NCBI GenBank assembly: GCA_963839475.1
Contig: CAWIVH010000005.1
Location: forward strand, 71,865 to 135,864
Reading direction: 5' to 3'
Source of the DNA: CAWIVH01 sp963839475
Lineage (GTDB): Bacteria; Acidobacteriota; UBA6911
Length of the DNA: 64,000 nucleotides
The notes below the pieces were generated by a model. It saw only the letters and a list, made by a program, of their open reading frames with translations. It did not search any database and had not been told where the DNA came from. Both the position numbers and the translations under genes were made by a program. How positions within the stretch are numbered: the first letter of the stretch is position 1; every line of letters starts with the position of its first letter. Positions 26,301-35,416 of the stretch are shown here, piece by piece.

Positions 26301-26493
26301 CTCCGAGATCCGGGCCCCGATGGCTCGCGCGGTTATCGGTGGACTGATTACCTCGACGCTCCTGACGCTGCTCGCAGTACCTGTGGTGTATTCGCTCCTG
26401 GATCAATTGACCGAAAGGCTGTTCGGGCAGAGGAAGGCAACCCAACGAGAAGCCGGACCCGATCCCAAGGAAGAGCCCGCAAGCGTCGCTTAG
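23353..26493 (+). CDS. RND multidrug efflux pump, HAE1/AcrB family
   Basis: A 1046-residue inner-membrane proton-driven transporter, the expected size for a HAE1 pump with 12 membrane helices and two large periplasmic loops. The start MLLSDLSIKQPVFATMMMVA is the typical first helix. The proton-relay aspartates are in SIGLLIDDAIVVRENI (TM4) and the matching basic/helix motif near LMGLVTKNAILLIDFTNNLR (TM10). It would expel hydrophobic compounds or drugs through the TolC-like channel. The sequence does not predict the substrate. It is closest in style to Acidobacterial/Deltaproteobacterial HAE1 pumps rather than heavy-metal (CusA) types, because the CusA metal methionines are not visible. Confidence 0.95.
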   Translation: MLLSDLSIKQPVFATMMMVALVVLGIVSYRGLSTDLFPKVDLPVVSVRTLYPGVAPETVETEVTKRIEEAINPIQGMKHINSTTTEGVSIVVALFELGTDINTAAQDVRSKVSALRRDFPAGVEESVIERIDPADLPIISLSVVSPELSPKQLTSLAEKVIKKRLENIQGVGSLKIVGGQRREIQIHMDPGKLKAYGLTVPEIVTALKRENLELPAGKISHGSMEELVRVEGKFVSAEKFRELIVKTIRGVPVYLHEIASVEDGYEEQRTLALIRGQRALALEIRKQSGSNTVDVAEAVKAAIPRLNSELPGQTRLSVVKDTSLFIQESVDDVQTTLVLGAIFTVLVVFVFLNSWRSTVITGLTLPVSVIAAFIIMKVMGFTLNILTLMGLSLSIGLLIDDAIVVRENIVRHMQFGRDHYEAARVGTSEIGLAVMATTFSIIAVFVPVAFMGGIVGRFFFEFGITVAFAVLVSLFVSFTMDPMLSSRWYDPAIETGIRRRGLARLLEAFDRQFQNLHRVYEHAIAFSLRHRFVVISVALGLFAGSLALTPRLGTSFMTEYDRGELQLSFKSGPGSSLEQTEEIAKEIERVITSHDGVTYTFTTIGAGSSAALNEGLIYIKLKPKKERKESYNDFRANLRKELASYSRAITSVEEVEELADAKPIQISVRGPDLAALDRISAEVADIVRSVPGTADVDRSLDRAKPEVKVRMDRTLSSDLGLNLDSVALTLRTLLNGEVATQFEDEDGDAFDVRVRLADRDRRSTDVMNDIDVLSSKKDAAGRDILVPVGNVVHFERGTSSSQIRRYDLLREVRVSANTMGRPLGNVIADVEARGKDLKLAPGFDILYTGQTEDMRETFGYLNQALILAVVFIYLILASQFGSFTHPFAIMLSLPFSLIGVVGILMISGDTLNIMSMIGLILLMGLVTKNAILLIDFTNNLRRQGVARNEALIKAGSTRLRPIVMTTLAMIFGMLPLAFEIGAGSEIRAPMARAVIGGLITSTLLTLLAVPVVYSLLDQLTERLFGQRKATQREAGPDPKEEPASVA

Positions 26494-26502
26494 ATGTTCG
26501 GA

Positions 26503-26916
26503 TTACTCCGAATCTGGGGAAACGGCAGCTTTAGGCTGTGAACGGATGGAACGGGCTATCAATCCAAGGCCGCCTGCCAACAGCGCCAGCATGAAAAGCG
26601 TGTTGTAAAGGCTGGTGGGGCGGAAATAAATGTCCATGTTCATGAGAATACCCGCGAGAATGATCCCGAAGCCAAGGATGGTCAGGGTCCAGCCGAGCAC
26701 GGACTTGCCGTTGTAGAACAGCATACCGATGCCGACCAGCATGGGGACCAGGCTCAGGCCGAAGGAATTAAAGCCCCAGATATGCCCCCAGGATGTGGTT
26801 ACCTGGACCTGGTTCAGCAGCAAGTAGGTGCCGATTCCTACCATGATGAGCCCGCCGAAAAACTGACCAACTCCACCCGGCGTGCCGCCGGCTCCTACGA
26901 TCTTCTCATCCCCCAT
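26503..26916 (-). CDS. Small polytopic membrane protein (LiaF/DUF5668-like TM region)
   Basis: A 137-residue protein with about four hydrophobic segments (FFGGLIMVGIGTYLLLNQV, SLVPMLVGIGMLFY, VLGWTLTILGFGIILAGILM, LFMLALLAGGLGLIA). The pattern of an N-terminal gating helix plus GIG-rich membrane segments recalls the membrane half of LiaF/DUF5668 proteins, without the C-terminal domain. I chose ATG at 26916, preceded by AAGGAGGAG, rather than the more upstream start at 26994. It converges with the RND pump gene. Function unknown. Confidence 0.7.
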   Translation of the reverse strand: MGDEKIVGAGGTPGGVGQFFGGLIMVGIGTYLLLNQVQVTTSWGHIWGFNSFGLSLVPMLVGIGMLFYNGKSVLGWTLTILGFGIILAGILMNMDIYFRPTSLYNTLFMLALLAGGLGLIARSIRSQPKAAVSPDSE

Positions 26917-27125
26917 GGAATGCTCCTCCTTGGGCAGGATTATAGGTCCAACCGGTTTCAAAACAATGCGGCAATTCATACTCAAACGCAACAATCTCTA
27001 AAACGCGAAGCCGATTTTGCATCCCGTGAGTGCCGGGTTGCTTGAGAGCAGCAGGTTATGCGATGAATACCGGTCGAGAATGGAGGAAGTTGACCTTATA
27101 ATGCTGGCGTAGCCAAGGAGGAATC

Positions 27126-27788
27126 ATGGCCAAGAAGATTGGTGTTCTGCTCGCGGGATGCGGCGTATATGACGGCAGCGAAATTCACGAAGCGACTTTA
27201 ACCCTTTATTTCCTGGACGTCCATGGAGCGGAAATTGTATGTCTTGCTCCTGACAAAGATCAAATGCACGTGGTGGATCACCTTGCTGGGAAGCCGGCAG
27301 CGGGTACCCGCAATGTATTAAGGGAATCCGCCCGGATCGCGCGGGGAGCCATCCGTGATGTTAAATCGGCAAAAGCTGCCGAACTTGATGGAATCATCAT
27401 CCCTGGAGGATTTGGGGCAGCTAAAAACCTCTGTACCTTTGCCGTCGATGGAGCTCAGTGCAAGTCCGATCCGGACGTTGCCCGCCTGTTGAAGGAAATG
27501 CACAGCGCAGGGAAGCCCATAGGGGCCTTGTGTATAGCTCCGGCCTTGATCGCGAATATTTTCGGCGCCCTTGGCGTGGAAGTGACCATCGGGTCCGACA
27601 AAGGCACAGCGGAAGCCCTGCAGCAGATGGGAGCGAAGCACAAGACCGCCTCGGTCCACGAAATCGTGGTTGATGAAAAGAACCGGATCGTCACAACTCC
27701 ATGCTATATGACCGCACGAAGCATCAAGGAAGTTGGCATCGGAGCCGAAAAAGTCGTATGCAAGGTTCTTGAAATGACGGGAGCCTGA
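27126..27788 (+). CDS. elbB: Glyoxalase-like DJ-1/PfpI family protein ElbB
   Basis: A 220-residue cytosolic protein of the DJ-1/PfpI superfamily, ElbB branch. MAKKIGVLLAGCGVYDGSEI at the N-terminus, IIIPGGFGAAKNLCTFA near residue 95 and the nucleophile cysteine in GALCIAPALIANI are characteristic. ElbB is an isoprenoid-linked glyoxalase III-type enzyme in E. coli, with a modest activity and an unclear main role. Length and motif order are normal. AAGGAGG lies just before the ATG. Confidence 0.92.
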   Translation: MAKKIGVLLAGCGVYDGSEIHEATLTLYFLDVHGAEIVCLAPDKDQMHVVDHLAGKPAAGTRNVLRESARIARGAIRDVKSAKAAELDGIIIPGGFGAAKNLCTFAVDGAQCKSDPDVARLLKEMHSAGKPIGALCIAPALIANIFGALGVEVTIGSDKGTAEALQQMGAKHKTASVHEIVVDEKNRIVTTPCYMTARSIKEVGIGAEKVVCKVLEMTGA

Positions 27789-27799
27789 ATGCAGGCTCC
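27780..27799 (+). terminator. Hairpin over the elbB stop codon
   Basis: GGAGCCTG (27780-27787) pairs perfectly with CAGGCTCC (27792-27799) around a 4-base loop that contains part of the stop. There is no T-tract, so it may only slow ribosomes or protect the 3' end. It sits between convergent genes. Confidence 0.3.
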
Positions 27800-27819
27800 A
27801 TCTCCCGCGCGCCGCGCGG

Positions 27820-28690
27820 CTATAAAGTGTAGCGGCGGATCTCTTCGGGAGAAAAGGAAGGCGCAGTCGTTGTTTTGAATTGCTCCGCCAACCAGGCGGC
27901 GGCGGTCTCTATCGCTTCGGGGGGGAGGATATGGCCGCAATCCCACCAGACAATTTTTTTGGGCTCGCGCGCGGCCTGGAACAGCCGCTCTGCCTGCTTG
28001 GGTGGGACGGCTTTGTCGAACTTGCCGTGGAGCATGAAAATCGGACGCCCGGAGAACTGGCGCACCTGCTTCAACGGATCTGAAAAAGCCCTGGCAACGG
28101 AAATAAAGGGGGTATAGTCCGGGAGATCTCCTCCCCCGGCGATCACAAGGGCTTTGACGGCGGGTCGCCTCTGCAGCGACGCGCAGCCCAAGAAAAGCCC
28201 CCAGGGAATAGCCAACAAGTCCGATACGCGTCGCGTCGAGGCCGGGATGGCTGGCCAGATAGCGAATCGCCACGAGGCATTCCTCCTGCGCGCCCCGCCA
28301 GCGGCGCATCATTTCGAAGGGATTGGATTCGGTGGCTGTTCCACTCCCGGAGCTCCTTTCGCCGTGAAGCGGCAGGTCCAGTGTCAGGCTCGCGATTCCC
28401 TTCCTGAGCAGGGCGTGCCCGGCCATGTCGGACATCCGCTCTTTATCCAGATTCAGCCCGTGGAGCAGCAGCGCAGCAGGTGCCACAGGCCGGCCAGCCG
28501 GCATCAGGAGCAATGCAGGCATAGTTTCGCCGCCCCAACGGAAATCGAGCAGTATGCGCCGCCCCCCCTGAATATCGTATTCACTCCGGACGGAGTGATG
28601 AATTTTATGAGTCACCCGAATGAGCTCCAGTGCCTGTCTCTGTTTAAGGGTTGGAAGCGTAAGTTCTCCGGAATCATTTGTAAAGTGCAA
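27820..28690 (-). pseudogene. Alpha/beta hydrolase, interrupted by one frameshift
   Basis: Two overlapping minus-strand frames together make one alpha/beta hydrolase of about 290 residues. The first (from a TTG at 28690) covers ALLLHGLNLDKERMSDMAGH and the nucleophile elbow LVGYSLGAFLGLRVAAEA. The second carries HGKFDKAVPPKQAERLF (acid Asp) and WWDCGHILPPEA (His), the rest of the triad. The two overlap near 28150-28190, where the downstream frame is offset by +1, so one extra base (or two missing ones) breaks the gene. All three catalytic residues are present but in different frames. Either a recent pseudogene or a sequencing/assembly error; the sequence alone cannot decide. It faces elbB tail to tail. 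Confidence 0.7.
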
Positions 28691-28861
28691 AGTGAATGGC
28701 TGCCGTGGCGTTAGCGGAGTTTATGTGCTTTGGCGGAAGGGGATGCATGGTGATGGATTCTGCTTGCTTAATGGGGCGAAATTCCTATGCTCTACGAATA
28801 TCGTTCGCTTCAGAATCACGCGCGTTTATAAAGCCCGGCGCCGACCGCAAATGGAGGACTG

Positions 28862-30868
28862 ATGGAAGCTCCTGAATCCAAGTCTCTGCCGCAGAATGCC
28901 TATCTTCCCCTGGAACCTGGTACATCCTACCGGCCGCTGGTGGCTCCGGATGCCTCGCTTCCTGAATCGACCTTCCGGTCGGTGGGCTGGGGCCTTTTTC
29001 TTTGCACGATTTTCACCATCGCGTCGGCTTATTCGGGGCTTAAGGTCGGCCAGGTGATGGAGGCTGCCATTCCCATTTCGATCCTCGCGATCGGGCTGGC
29101 GCGGATATTCCGGCGAAGATCGAGCATTCTGGAAAATGTCATCATCACGGGAATAGGCGGGGTTTCCGGATCGGTCGTAGCGGGTGCCATTTTTACCCTT
29201 CCAGCCCTTTATATTCTCAAGCTGGATCCGCACCCGGTCCAGACGGTGTTCATCTGCCTCGCCGGCGGATGTCTGGGGGTTCTGTTCCTCATACCGTTGC
29301 GGCGCTATTTCGTCCGCGAGATGCACGGTCAGTTCCCCTACCCCGAGGCAACGGCAATTACCGAGGTGCTGGTGACGGGAGAGAAGGGCGGGTCGCAAGC
29401 ACGCCTTTTGTTGGAAGCTACTCTGGTGTCGGGAGTTTATGACTTTTTTGTAACCACTTTTCAGGTCTGGAAGGAGTATGTCAACCTTCAATTCCTCTCT
29501 CCTGTGAGACTTCTGGCGGAACGAGCCAGAGTGGTGTTCAGTTTCGATGCGATCGGCTTCATCCTCGGCCTTGGATACGTGATGGGACTGCGCTCCTCCA
29601 TGGTTCTTTGCGCGGGAGGCGTGCTGTCGAATTTTGTTTTCGTTCCGCTCATGTGGATGATCGGGCGGGGATTTCCCGATATCGCGGTTTATCCGGCCCA
29701 GATTCCCATTTCGCAGATGACGGCTGCCCAGATTTTCCGGGGTTACGTTCGTTTTATCGGCGTGGGTGCCATTGCCACTGCGGGGATCTTCGGGATTCTC
29801 AAATCGCTGAAAATCATGGCAGGCTCGTTCAGCATCGCGATCCGGGCATTCCGCCGCGGTGAAAGCGCGGGATTGGAACGTACCGATCGCGATATTCCGG
29901 TCATTTCGATCCTGATAGGGGTTGCCGTAAGCGCTGTCGCCGTGGCGTTCTTCCTCGGGAGCTTGGACAGCTCGCTGAGCGCAGTGGCAGCCGGGCTTTT
30001 GCTTACGCTTGTGTTCGCATTCTTTTTTACATCAGTGGCCGCCAATGCCATTGCCACCATTGCGCGCAACCCGGTTTCGGGCATGACCATGCTGACCATT
30101 ATCATTTCTTCGGTGGTTTTGCTCCGCTTCGGGCTTTCCGGGACGACCGGCATGTTTTTTGTGATGGCGATCGCGGGCATGGTGTGCACCGCGCTCTCGG
30201 TTTCGGGACAAACCATCACTGACCTCAAAACCGGTTACTGGCTGGGCTCGACCCCGGCTGTGCAGGAGCGCGTCAAATTTCTTGGAGTTATCGCAGCAAG
30301 TGTGTTTGCGGGTCTCACTATTGTGATGCTGGCAAGAACTTTTCAGTTTGGGGAGGCCGCGCCCGGCGACTTCCGCACTGTGTTGCCCTCGCCGCAGGCG
30401 TCCATCATGAAGGCTCTGGTGGAGGGATTCATGAGCCGTCAGCCCGTGGCTTACATTCTCTTCGGGGTGGGTTCCATGACGGCTCTCATCATGGAGATGC
30501 TGGGAGTGCCGGCCCTGACGTTTGCCCTGGGAATGTATCTGCCGCTCGAATTGAACACACCAGCCCTGGTGGGAGGATTCCTGGCACATTCGGTGAACAA
30601 GCGAGCGGAGCGGATCGGCGGGAAAAAGGGAAGTTCCTTGCGTGAGAGTGCCGTTATCATTGCTTCCGGGTTGATGGCCGGTGGTGCCTTGGGGGGTGTC
30701 TTTGGCGCTGCCTGCCGCTTACTTCCCAGCTATGCGGAGGATAAGCTCAAGACGCCGTTTTATGATTCCGATGCCATATCCCAGATGGTGTCCATCGTGC
30801 TGTTTCTGGGACTCTGCGCCTATCTGTGGTTCGGATCCATCCGATCCGCGGCCGAGGCAGAGAAGTAG
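28862..30868 (+). CDS. OPT-family oligopeptide transporter
   Basis: A 668-residue polytopic membrane protein with at least 14 hydrophobic segments. SVGWGLFLCTIFTIASAYSG near residue 40 and EMHGQFPYPEATAITEVLVT near 156 are the conserved openings of the OPT/YSL family. Bacterial members take up peptides or metal-chelate complexes by proton symport. The inner repeat GGFLAHSVNKRAERIGGKKG near the C-terminus is also typical. A clear GGAGG precedes the ATG. Substrate not predictable. Confidence 0.92.
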   Translation: MEAPESKSLPQNAYLPLEPGTSYRPLVAPDASLPESTFRSVGWGLFLCTIFTIASAYSGLKVGQVMEAAIPISILAIGLARIFRRRSSILENVIITGIGGVSGSVVAGAIFTLPALYILKLDPHPVQTVFICLAGGCLGVLFLIPLRRYFVREMHGQFPYPEATAITEVLVTGEKGGSQARLLLEATLVSGVYDFFVTTFQVWKEYVNLQFLSPVRLLAERARVVFSFDAIGFILGLGYVMGLRSSMVLCAGGVLSNFVFVPLMWMIGRGFPDIAVYPAQIPISQMTAAQIFRGYVRFIGVGAIATAGIFGILKSLKIMAGSFSIAIRAFRRGESAGLERTDRDIPVISILIGVAVSAVAVAFFLGSLDSSLSAVAAGLLLTLVFAFFFTSVAANAIATIARNPVSGMTMLTIIISSVVLLRFGLSGTTGMFFVMAIAGMVCTALSVSGQTITDLKTGYWLGSTPAVQERVKFLGVIAASVFAGLTIVMLARTFQFGEAAPGDFRTVLPSPQASIMKALVEGFMSRQPVAYILFGVGSMTALIMEMLGVPALTFALGMYLPLELNTPALVGGFLAHSVNKRAERIGGKKGSSLRESAVIIASGLMAGGALGGVFGAACRLLPSYAEDKLKTPFYDSDAISQMVSIVLFLGLCAYLWFGSIRSAAEAEK

Positions 30869-31050
30869 CTGCCGGAACCGGCCTGGCCGCTTGCACGTCC
30901 TCGGGCTGGCCGAAGGATTCAGGGCAAAAGTCGGAGGGCAGCAAGACTCGACTTTGAAGTCGGTCCCGGTGTAAAATCAAGACTGTCTATGTGTGCCGCT
31001 TTCTTTTGTTTTATCAATTACATATCAACTTTCTGGAATACTAAAAACCT

Positions 31051-34000
31051 ATGATTACCTCAGATATGGAAAGGAGAGCGCAACGGCTCTCGCAGTTGAC
31101 AGATGCGTTGGTTCGCCTCGCCCCGGCGGAGGACAGAGACCTTGTCTTGTCTCTCGTCCCGGTTGTTTTTTCGGACATGCCCGACCGGATCGCGTTAGGA
31201 CTTGACGTAGATGTGCTTGCCCGGCGTGTCCACAGTCATTTTCGATTCATCACGCGGGAGATACCGCCGCCCACCCAGCTTTATCGCGGTGTCCCGGGAC
31301 TTCATGTCTCCGTGCGCAACCTGTCGGAGGAGGAAGCCAAGGCTACAAGCCGCGGGGCCGATTTGCCCCTTGAAACGACGGTTGTCCAAACCCATACCGT
31401 GGATGCTCCTTTTATTTTTGAAAGCCTGAAGCACTATTTCAGCAAAGCGGGCCTGCGGGTTTTTTCGGCAATCCATCCGATCTTCACGGTGCGCCGGCAA
31501 TGGGAACGGGTGGTTTGGACCGGCGGGCCGCACGATGACGGCAGCCAGGAGGTTTATTGCCACTTTCAGATTGAGCGTGTCGATTCCAAGGATCGCCTGC
31601 GCCGCATGGAGCACGAGATCTACTCGGTGCTGAAGTGCGTTTTTCTTGCGGTGGAGGATTTCAAGCCCATGGCCACCGTCGTCAAGGAAGCCGCACCGCG
31701 CCTCAGAAGCAAGGTGGGTGATGAAAAAGAGCTGGCTTCAGCGCGTGACTTTCTGGCCTGGTTGACGGATGAAAACTACGTCTTCCTGGGAACGGCGCGA
31801 TACCGTCCGGGGGAACAGGGGAGGGCCGAGCGGATCCAGGATAGCGTGCGGGGGGTATTTAAGGATGACACGCTGCTTCCCGTGGTTTTCCCAGGGCTCA
31901 TTGAGGACATCGAGTCCAGAATCATTCCGCAGGAGGGCGATAACCGGATTTTCGCCCTCGATTACTGCAAGAATGCTTCCGCGATCTATCATCTCGACCC
32001 GATTGACTATATCGTCCTGCGGGAATGGGGACAGGATGGCAGCTTCGTGGGTGCGAAAGTTCTGCTCGGAAGATTTGCCCGCGGCACTTTTACACAGCGG
32101 GCGGATAAGATCCCGCTTTTGCGGGAGAAGGCCGAATGGATCCTCAAGGCCTGCGACGCACTCCCCAATTCTCATCTGCACAGGGAAATCCGGGCAACCT
32201 TTGGACGGCTGCCGATGCGAGAGTTATTCTACGCTCCCGCCTCCAGCCTCAAGGCCGTTATCGAGCCGATCGTATATATGATGGGCGATGATGAAGTTGC
32301 CGTGAACTGCCGCGAAGGGGCCGGATATGCAGCTTTGACCGTGGCTTTTTCCCGGCTGCGCTATTCCTATGGTGTGGAGGAAAGCCTTAAGCAGGCCTTA
32401 GGCGAAACCTTCGGGCCCGTTTCCTTCCACACTTCCGTCGATTGCGGCGCTGTGAGCCTCCTGCTTTTCTATTTTGACAATGAACGGCTGGACCGTCCGG
32501 TTGAAGTCGAGGAAGTGCGGCAGATCGCTATTCCCCTTGTGACGACATGGGAGGTGCGGGTAGCGGCTCAGCTGGAAGCCGCCTACGGCGAAAAAGAAGG
32601 GCGACGCCTGTTCTACAGGTATGTCCGGGTAGATACCCGCAGCGGACTCTACCGGGAGGTAACGCCTCCGGAAGAGGTGCCGCAGGACGTAAAGCATTTG
32701 GAAAACCTGGAGAGCCGGCTTGAAGTGAGAATGGTGCCGCGGACCTCGGACTCGGCTGGCCTATATCTATACTCCATCCGTCCTCTGGGTCTGACCGGCA
32801 TTCTCCGCAGCCTCCAGAACCTGGGAATCCAGGTAACCGATGAGATGAAAATTCCCCTCGCACTCCCGGAGTCCCGGCATTGCTACCTTTATCGCTTTGA
32901 AATCAGCTCAGCCCCGGAGCGGATCAAAGCCCTGCATGAAGATGTGGAACGCTTTAAGGACGCCCTCCGGGCAGTGGACGAAGGCAGAGCGGCCGATGAT
33001 CCACTGAACGGTTTGATCCTGCTTGCCGGTCTTACCTGGCGGCAGGTGGAGCTGATCCGGACCTTGCGGAATCACTTGATGCAAATCAAGCCTCACTACA
33101 ACTTCGAAACCGTAAATGGAGTTCTTCTGCGCAATAGCAATGTCACGGCAGCTCTCTGGAACTCCTTTGCTGCCCGCCTCGACCCGGCATTGTCAGGGGA
33201 CCGCGCGACGGCCATGCAGGCTGGCGAGAGCGGCATTCAGGCGGCCATCCAGACGGTCTCCAATCTGGCAGAGGATGAGGTGCTTCGTGCCTTTGACAAC
33301 CTTATCCGGTCCGTCATTCGCACCAATTTTTTCCAGGTCCCCGAACGGCCAGTGTTCTCGATCAAAGTCGACAGCCGGAAGGTGGAGGGGATGCCGTCGC
33401 CACGGCCCATGTTTGAAATTTATGTGCATTCCCGCCTCCTGGAAGGCATCCATCTCAGGGGAGGGAAGGTGGCGCGCGGAGGCATTCGCTGGAGCGATCG
33501 CCACGACGATTTCCGCACCGAAATCCTCGGACTTATGAAGACCCAGATGGTGAAAAATGCGATCATCGTTCCGGTCGGATCCAAAGGCGGTTTTGTTCTC
33601 AAGGGTGAACTACCGGCACGTCCGGCGCTGGACAGCTACCTGATTGACCGTTATCGAGAATTCGTGTCGGGTCTGCTGGACGTCACCGACAACATTATTA
33701 ATGGCAGGGTGCTGCATCCCCCTGAAGTGGTCCGCCATGATGAGGATGATCCGTATCTCGTAGTGGCTGCTGACAAAGGCACGGCTCATCTTTCCGACAC
33801 CGCGAACAGCGTATCCGGGCAATACGGATTCTGGCTGGGCGATGCTTTTGCCTCGGGCGGGAGCGTCGGCTACGACCACAAGCAGGTGGGGATCACCGCG
33901 CGAGGAACCTGGGAGTGCGTCAAGCATTGCTTCCGGCTCCTCGGCATGAATATTCAGAAGCAGCCTTTTACCGTCGCAGGCATAGGCGATATGGCCGGGG

Positions 34001-35340
34001 ACGTTTTCGGCAACGGCATGCTGATGAGCCGTGCGACCAAGCTGGTGGCGGCCTTCAACCACGCCCACATTTTCATCGACCCTGATCCCGATGTCGAAAA
34101 AAGCTACGCTGAGCGGGAAAGGCTCTTTTACCTCCCACGTTCTAGCTGGCGAGATTATGACATTTCCCTGATCAGCAAGGGGGGCGGCATTTTCGACCGG
34201 TCAGCCAAAGCCATCCCCGTGAGTCCGGAAATCGGCCGCTTGCTCGATATCGAAGCCACGAGCGTCAGCGGTGAGGAAATCATCCGGCGAATCCTGCTGG
34301 CCAGGATCGACCTGCTGTACAACGGCGGCATCGGGACCTATGTGAAGGCTTCGAGTGAAGATGACGCCGATGTTGGAGATCGCTCTAACGACCGGGTCAG
34401 GGTGAATGCCTGTGATCTTCGTTGCCGCGTTGTGGGTGAGGGGGGCAATCTGGGATTTACCCAGAAAGCCCGGCTGGAATTTTCGGCCAAAGGTGGTCTG
34501 ATCAATACGGATGCCGTGGACAACTCCGGTGGCGTCGATATGTCGGACCACGAGGTCAACATCAAAATCCTCCTGGATATGCTGGTCAAACGCGGAGTCA
34601 TCCAGGACAAGGCCGAGCGCAACCATATCCTGGCCGAAATGACCGAGGAAGTTGCCGAGCTGGTTCTGGCCGACAACGAGAACCAGGCCAGGGCTATCAC
34701 CCTCGACGGATTGCGCAGCGCCGCTCGCTATACTGAATATGTGGCCCTGGTCGAGGAGCTCGTTAATTCCGGCATCATCAACCGGGCCAATGAAGACATT
34801 CCGACGCGCGACGAACTGCTGGAAAGCCCGACAAGGAAGGGCGGATTCCCGCGGCCCCTGCTGGCAAAACTGCTAGGCTATTCCAAAATGTGGGCTTTTG
34901 AATCCGTCATGCACACGCCTCTGCCTGACAGCGATGCTGCACGCCCTTTCCTTGACAGCTATTTCCCCAAGCTGCTCAGGGAGCGCTTTGCCTCCCATTT
35001 CACCGAGCACGTGCTGCGTCGCGAAATCATTGCAACGGCCGTGGTAAATCATGTCATCAACTCCGGCGGAGTCGCCCTGGTGAGAAAACTGATGACCATC
35101 GCCAAGACTTCCATCAACGAAGCCATTGCTGCCTGGATTGAAGTCGATCGCGTGTCCGGCGCAAAATCTCTGCGGGGACAAATCCTGTCTGCGGGCTTCG
35201 ATGCCCAAAAAGAGCATGAAGTGCTTCTGGAAATGGAACAGCTGCTGGAATCGGGCGCCAGGGCCATTCTCGAAGGAAAGCCGCTCAGCCAAATGACTGA
35301 AATCCTGGCTCCGATTCAGGCCAGGCTGAAAGGCCGTTAA
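31051..35340 (+). CDS. Large NAD-dependent glutamate dehydrogenase (L-GDH class)
   Basis: A 1429-residue protein, shorter than the ~1600-residue proteobacterial forms but with the same plan: N-terminal regulatory region (ACT-like repeats, about 1-700) followed by the catalytic Glu/Leu/Phe/Val dehydrogenase domain. Catalytic-domain hallmarks are GKVARGGIRWSDRHDDFRTE, KTQMVKNAIIVPVGSKGGFV and IGDMAGDVFGNGMLMSR. It oxidises glutamate to 2-oxoglutarate and ammonium with NAD, mainly for catabolism in the cytoplasm. No ribosome-binding site is obvious; an ATG at 31066 (residue 6) is an alternative start. Confidence 0.93.
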   Translation: MITSDMERRAQRLSQLTDALVRLAPAEDRDLVLSLVPVVFSDMPDRIALGLDVDVLARRVHSHFRFITREIPPPTQLYRGVPGLHVSVRNLSEEEAKATSRGADLPLETTVVQTHTVDAPFIFESLKHYFSKAGLRVFSAIHPIFTVRRQWERVVWTGGPHDDGSQEVYCHFQIERVDSKDRLRRMEHEIYSVLKCVFLAVEDFKPMATVVKEAAPRLRSKVGDEKELASARDFLAWLTDENYVFLGTARYRPGEQGRAERIQDSVRGVFKDDTLLPVVFPGLIEDIESRIIPQEGDNRIFALDYCKNASAIYHLDPIDYIVLREWGQDGSFVGAKVLLGRFARGTFTQRADKIPLLREKAEWILKACDALPNSHLHREIRATFGRLPMRELFYAPASSLKAVIEPIVYMMGDDEVAVNCREGAGYAALTVAFSRLRYSYGVEESLKQALGETFGPVSFHTSVDCGAVSLLLFYFDNERLDRPVEVEEVRQIAIPLVTTWEVRVAAQLEAAYGEKEGRRLFYRYVRVDTRSGLYREVTPPEEVPQDVKHLENLESRLEVRMVPRTSDSAGLYLYSIRPLGLTGILRSLQNLGIQVTDEMKIPLALPESRHCYLYRFEISSAPERIKALHEDVERFKDALRAVDEGRAADDPLNGLILLAGLTWRQVELIRTLRNHLMQIKPHYNFETVNGVLLRNSNVTAALWNSFAARLDPALSGDRATAMQAGESGIQAAIQTVSNLAEDEVLRAFDNLIRSVIRTNFFQVPERPVFSIKVDSRKVEGMPSPRPMFEIYVHSRLLEGIHLRGGKVARGGIRWSDRHDDFRTEILGLMKTQMVKNAIIVPVGSKGGFVLKGELPARPALDSYLIDRYREFVSGLLDVTDNIINGRVLHPPEVVRHDEDDPYLVVAADKGTAHLSDTANSVSGQYGFWLGDAFASGGSVGYDHKQVGITARGTWECVKHCFRLLGMNIQKQPFTVAGIGDMAGDVFGNGMLMSRATKLVAAFNHAHIFIDPDPDVEKSYAERERLFYLPRSSWRDYDISLISKGGGIFDRSAKAIPVSPEIGRLLDIEATSVSGEEIIRRILLARIDLLYNGGIGTYVKASSEDDADVGDRSNDRVRVNACDLRCRVVGEGGNLGFTQKARLEFSAKGGLINTDAVDNSGGVDMSDHEVNIKILLDMLVKRGVIQDKAERNHILAEMTEEVAELVLADNENQARAITLDGLRSAARYTEYVALVEELVNSGIINRANEDIPTRDELLESPTRKGGFPRPLLAKLLGYSKMWAFESVMHTPLPDSDAARPFLDSYFPKLLRERFASHFTEHVLRREIIATAVVNHVINSGGVALVRKLMTIAKTSINEAIAAWIEVDRVSGAKSLRGQILSAGFDAQKEHEVLLEMEQLLESGARAILEGKPLSQMTEILAPIQARLKGR

Positions 35341-35346
35341 CTCCAT

Positions 35347-35415
35347 GGGGGTATTCCATCTTCCGCGGTGAATGGGATTCTTCCCCAATCCATCGGGGCA
35401 GCATGGAATATCCCC
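35347..35415. terminator. Nested inverted repeat between convergent genes
   Basis: GGGGTATTCCAT-type sequence at 35347-35359 is complementary (one bulge) to ATGGAATATCCCC at 35403-35415, and the interior has a CCCC...GGGG pair at about 35382-35397. It may fold on either transcript and act as a bidirectional terminator for the glutamate dehydrogenase gene and the opposite gene, whose 3' end it abuts. Confidence 0.4.
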
Positions 35416-35416
35416 T

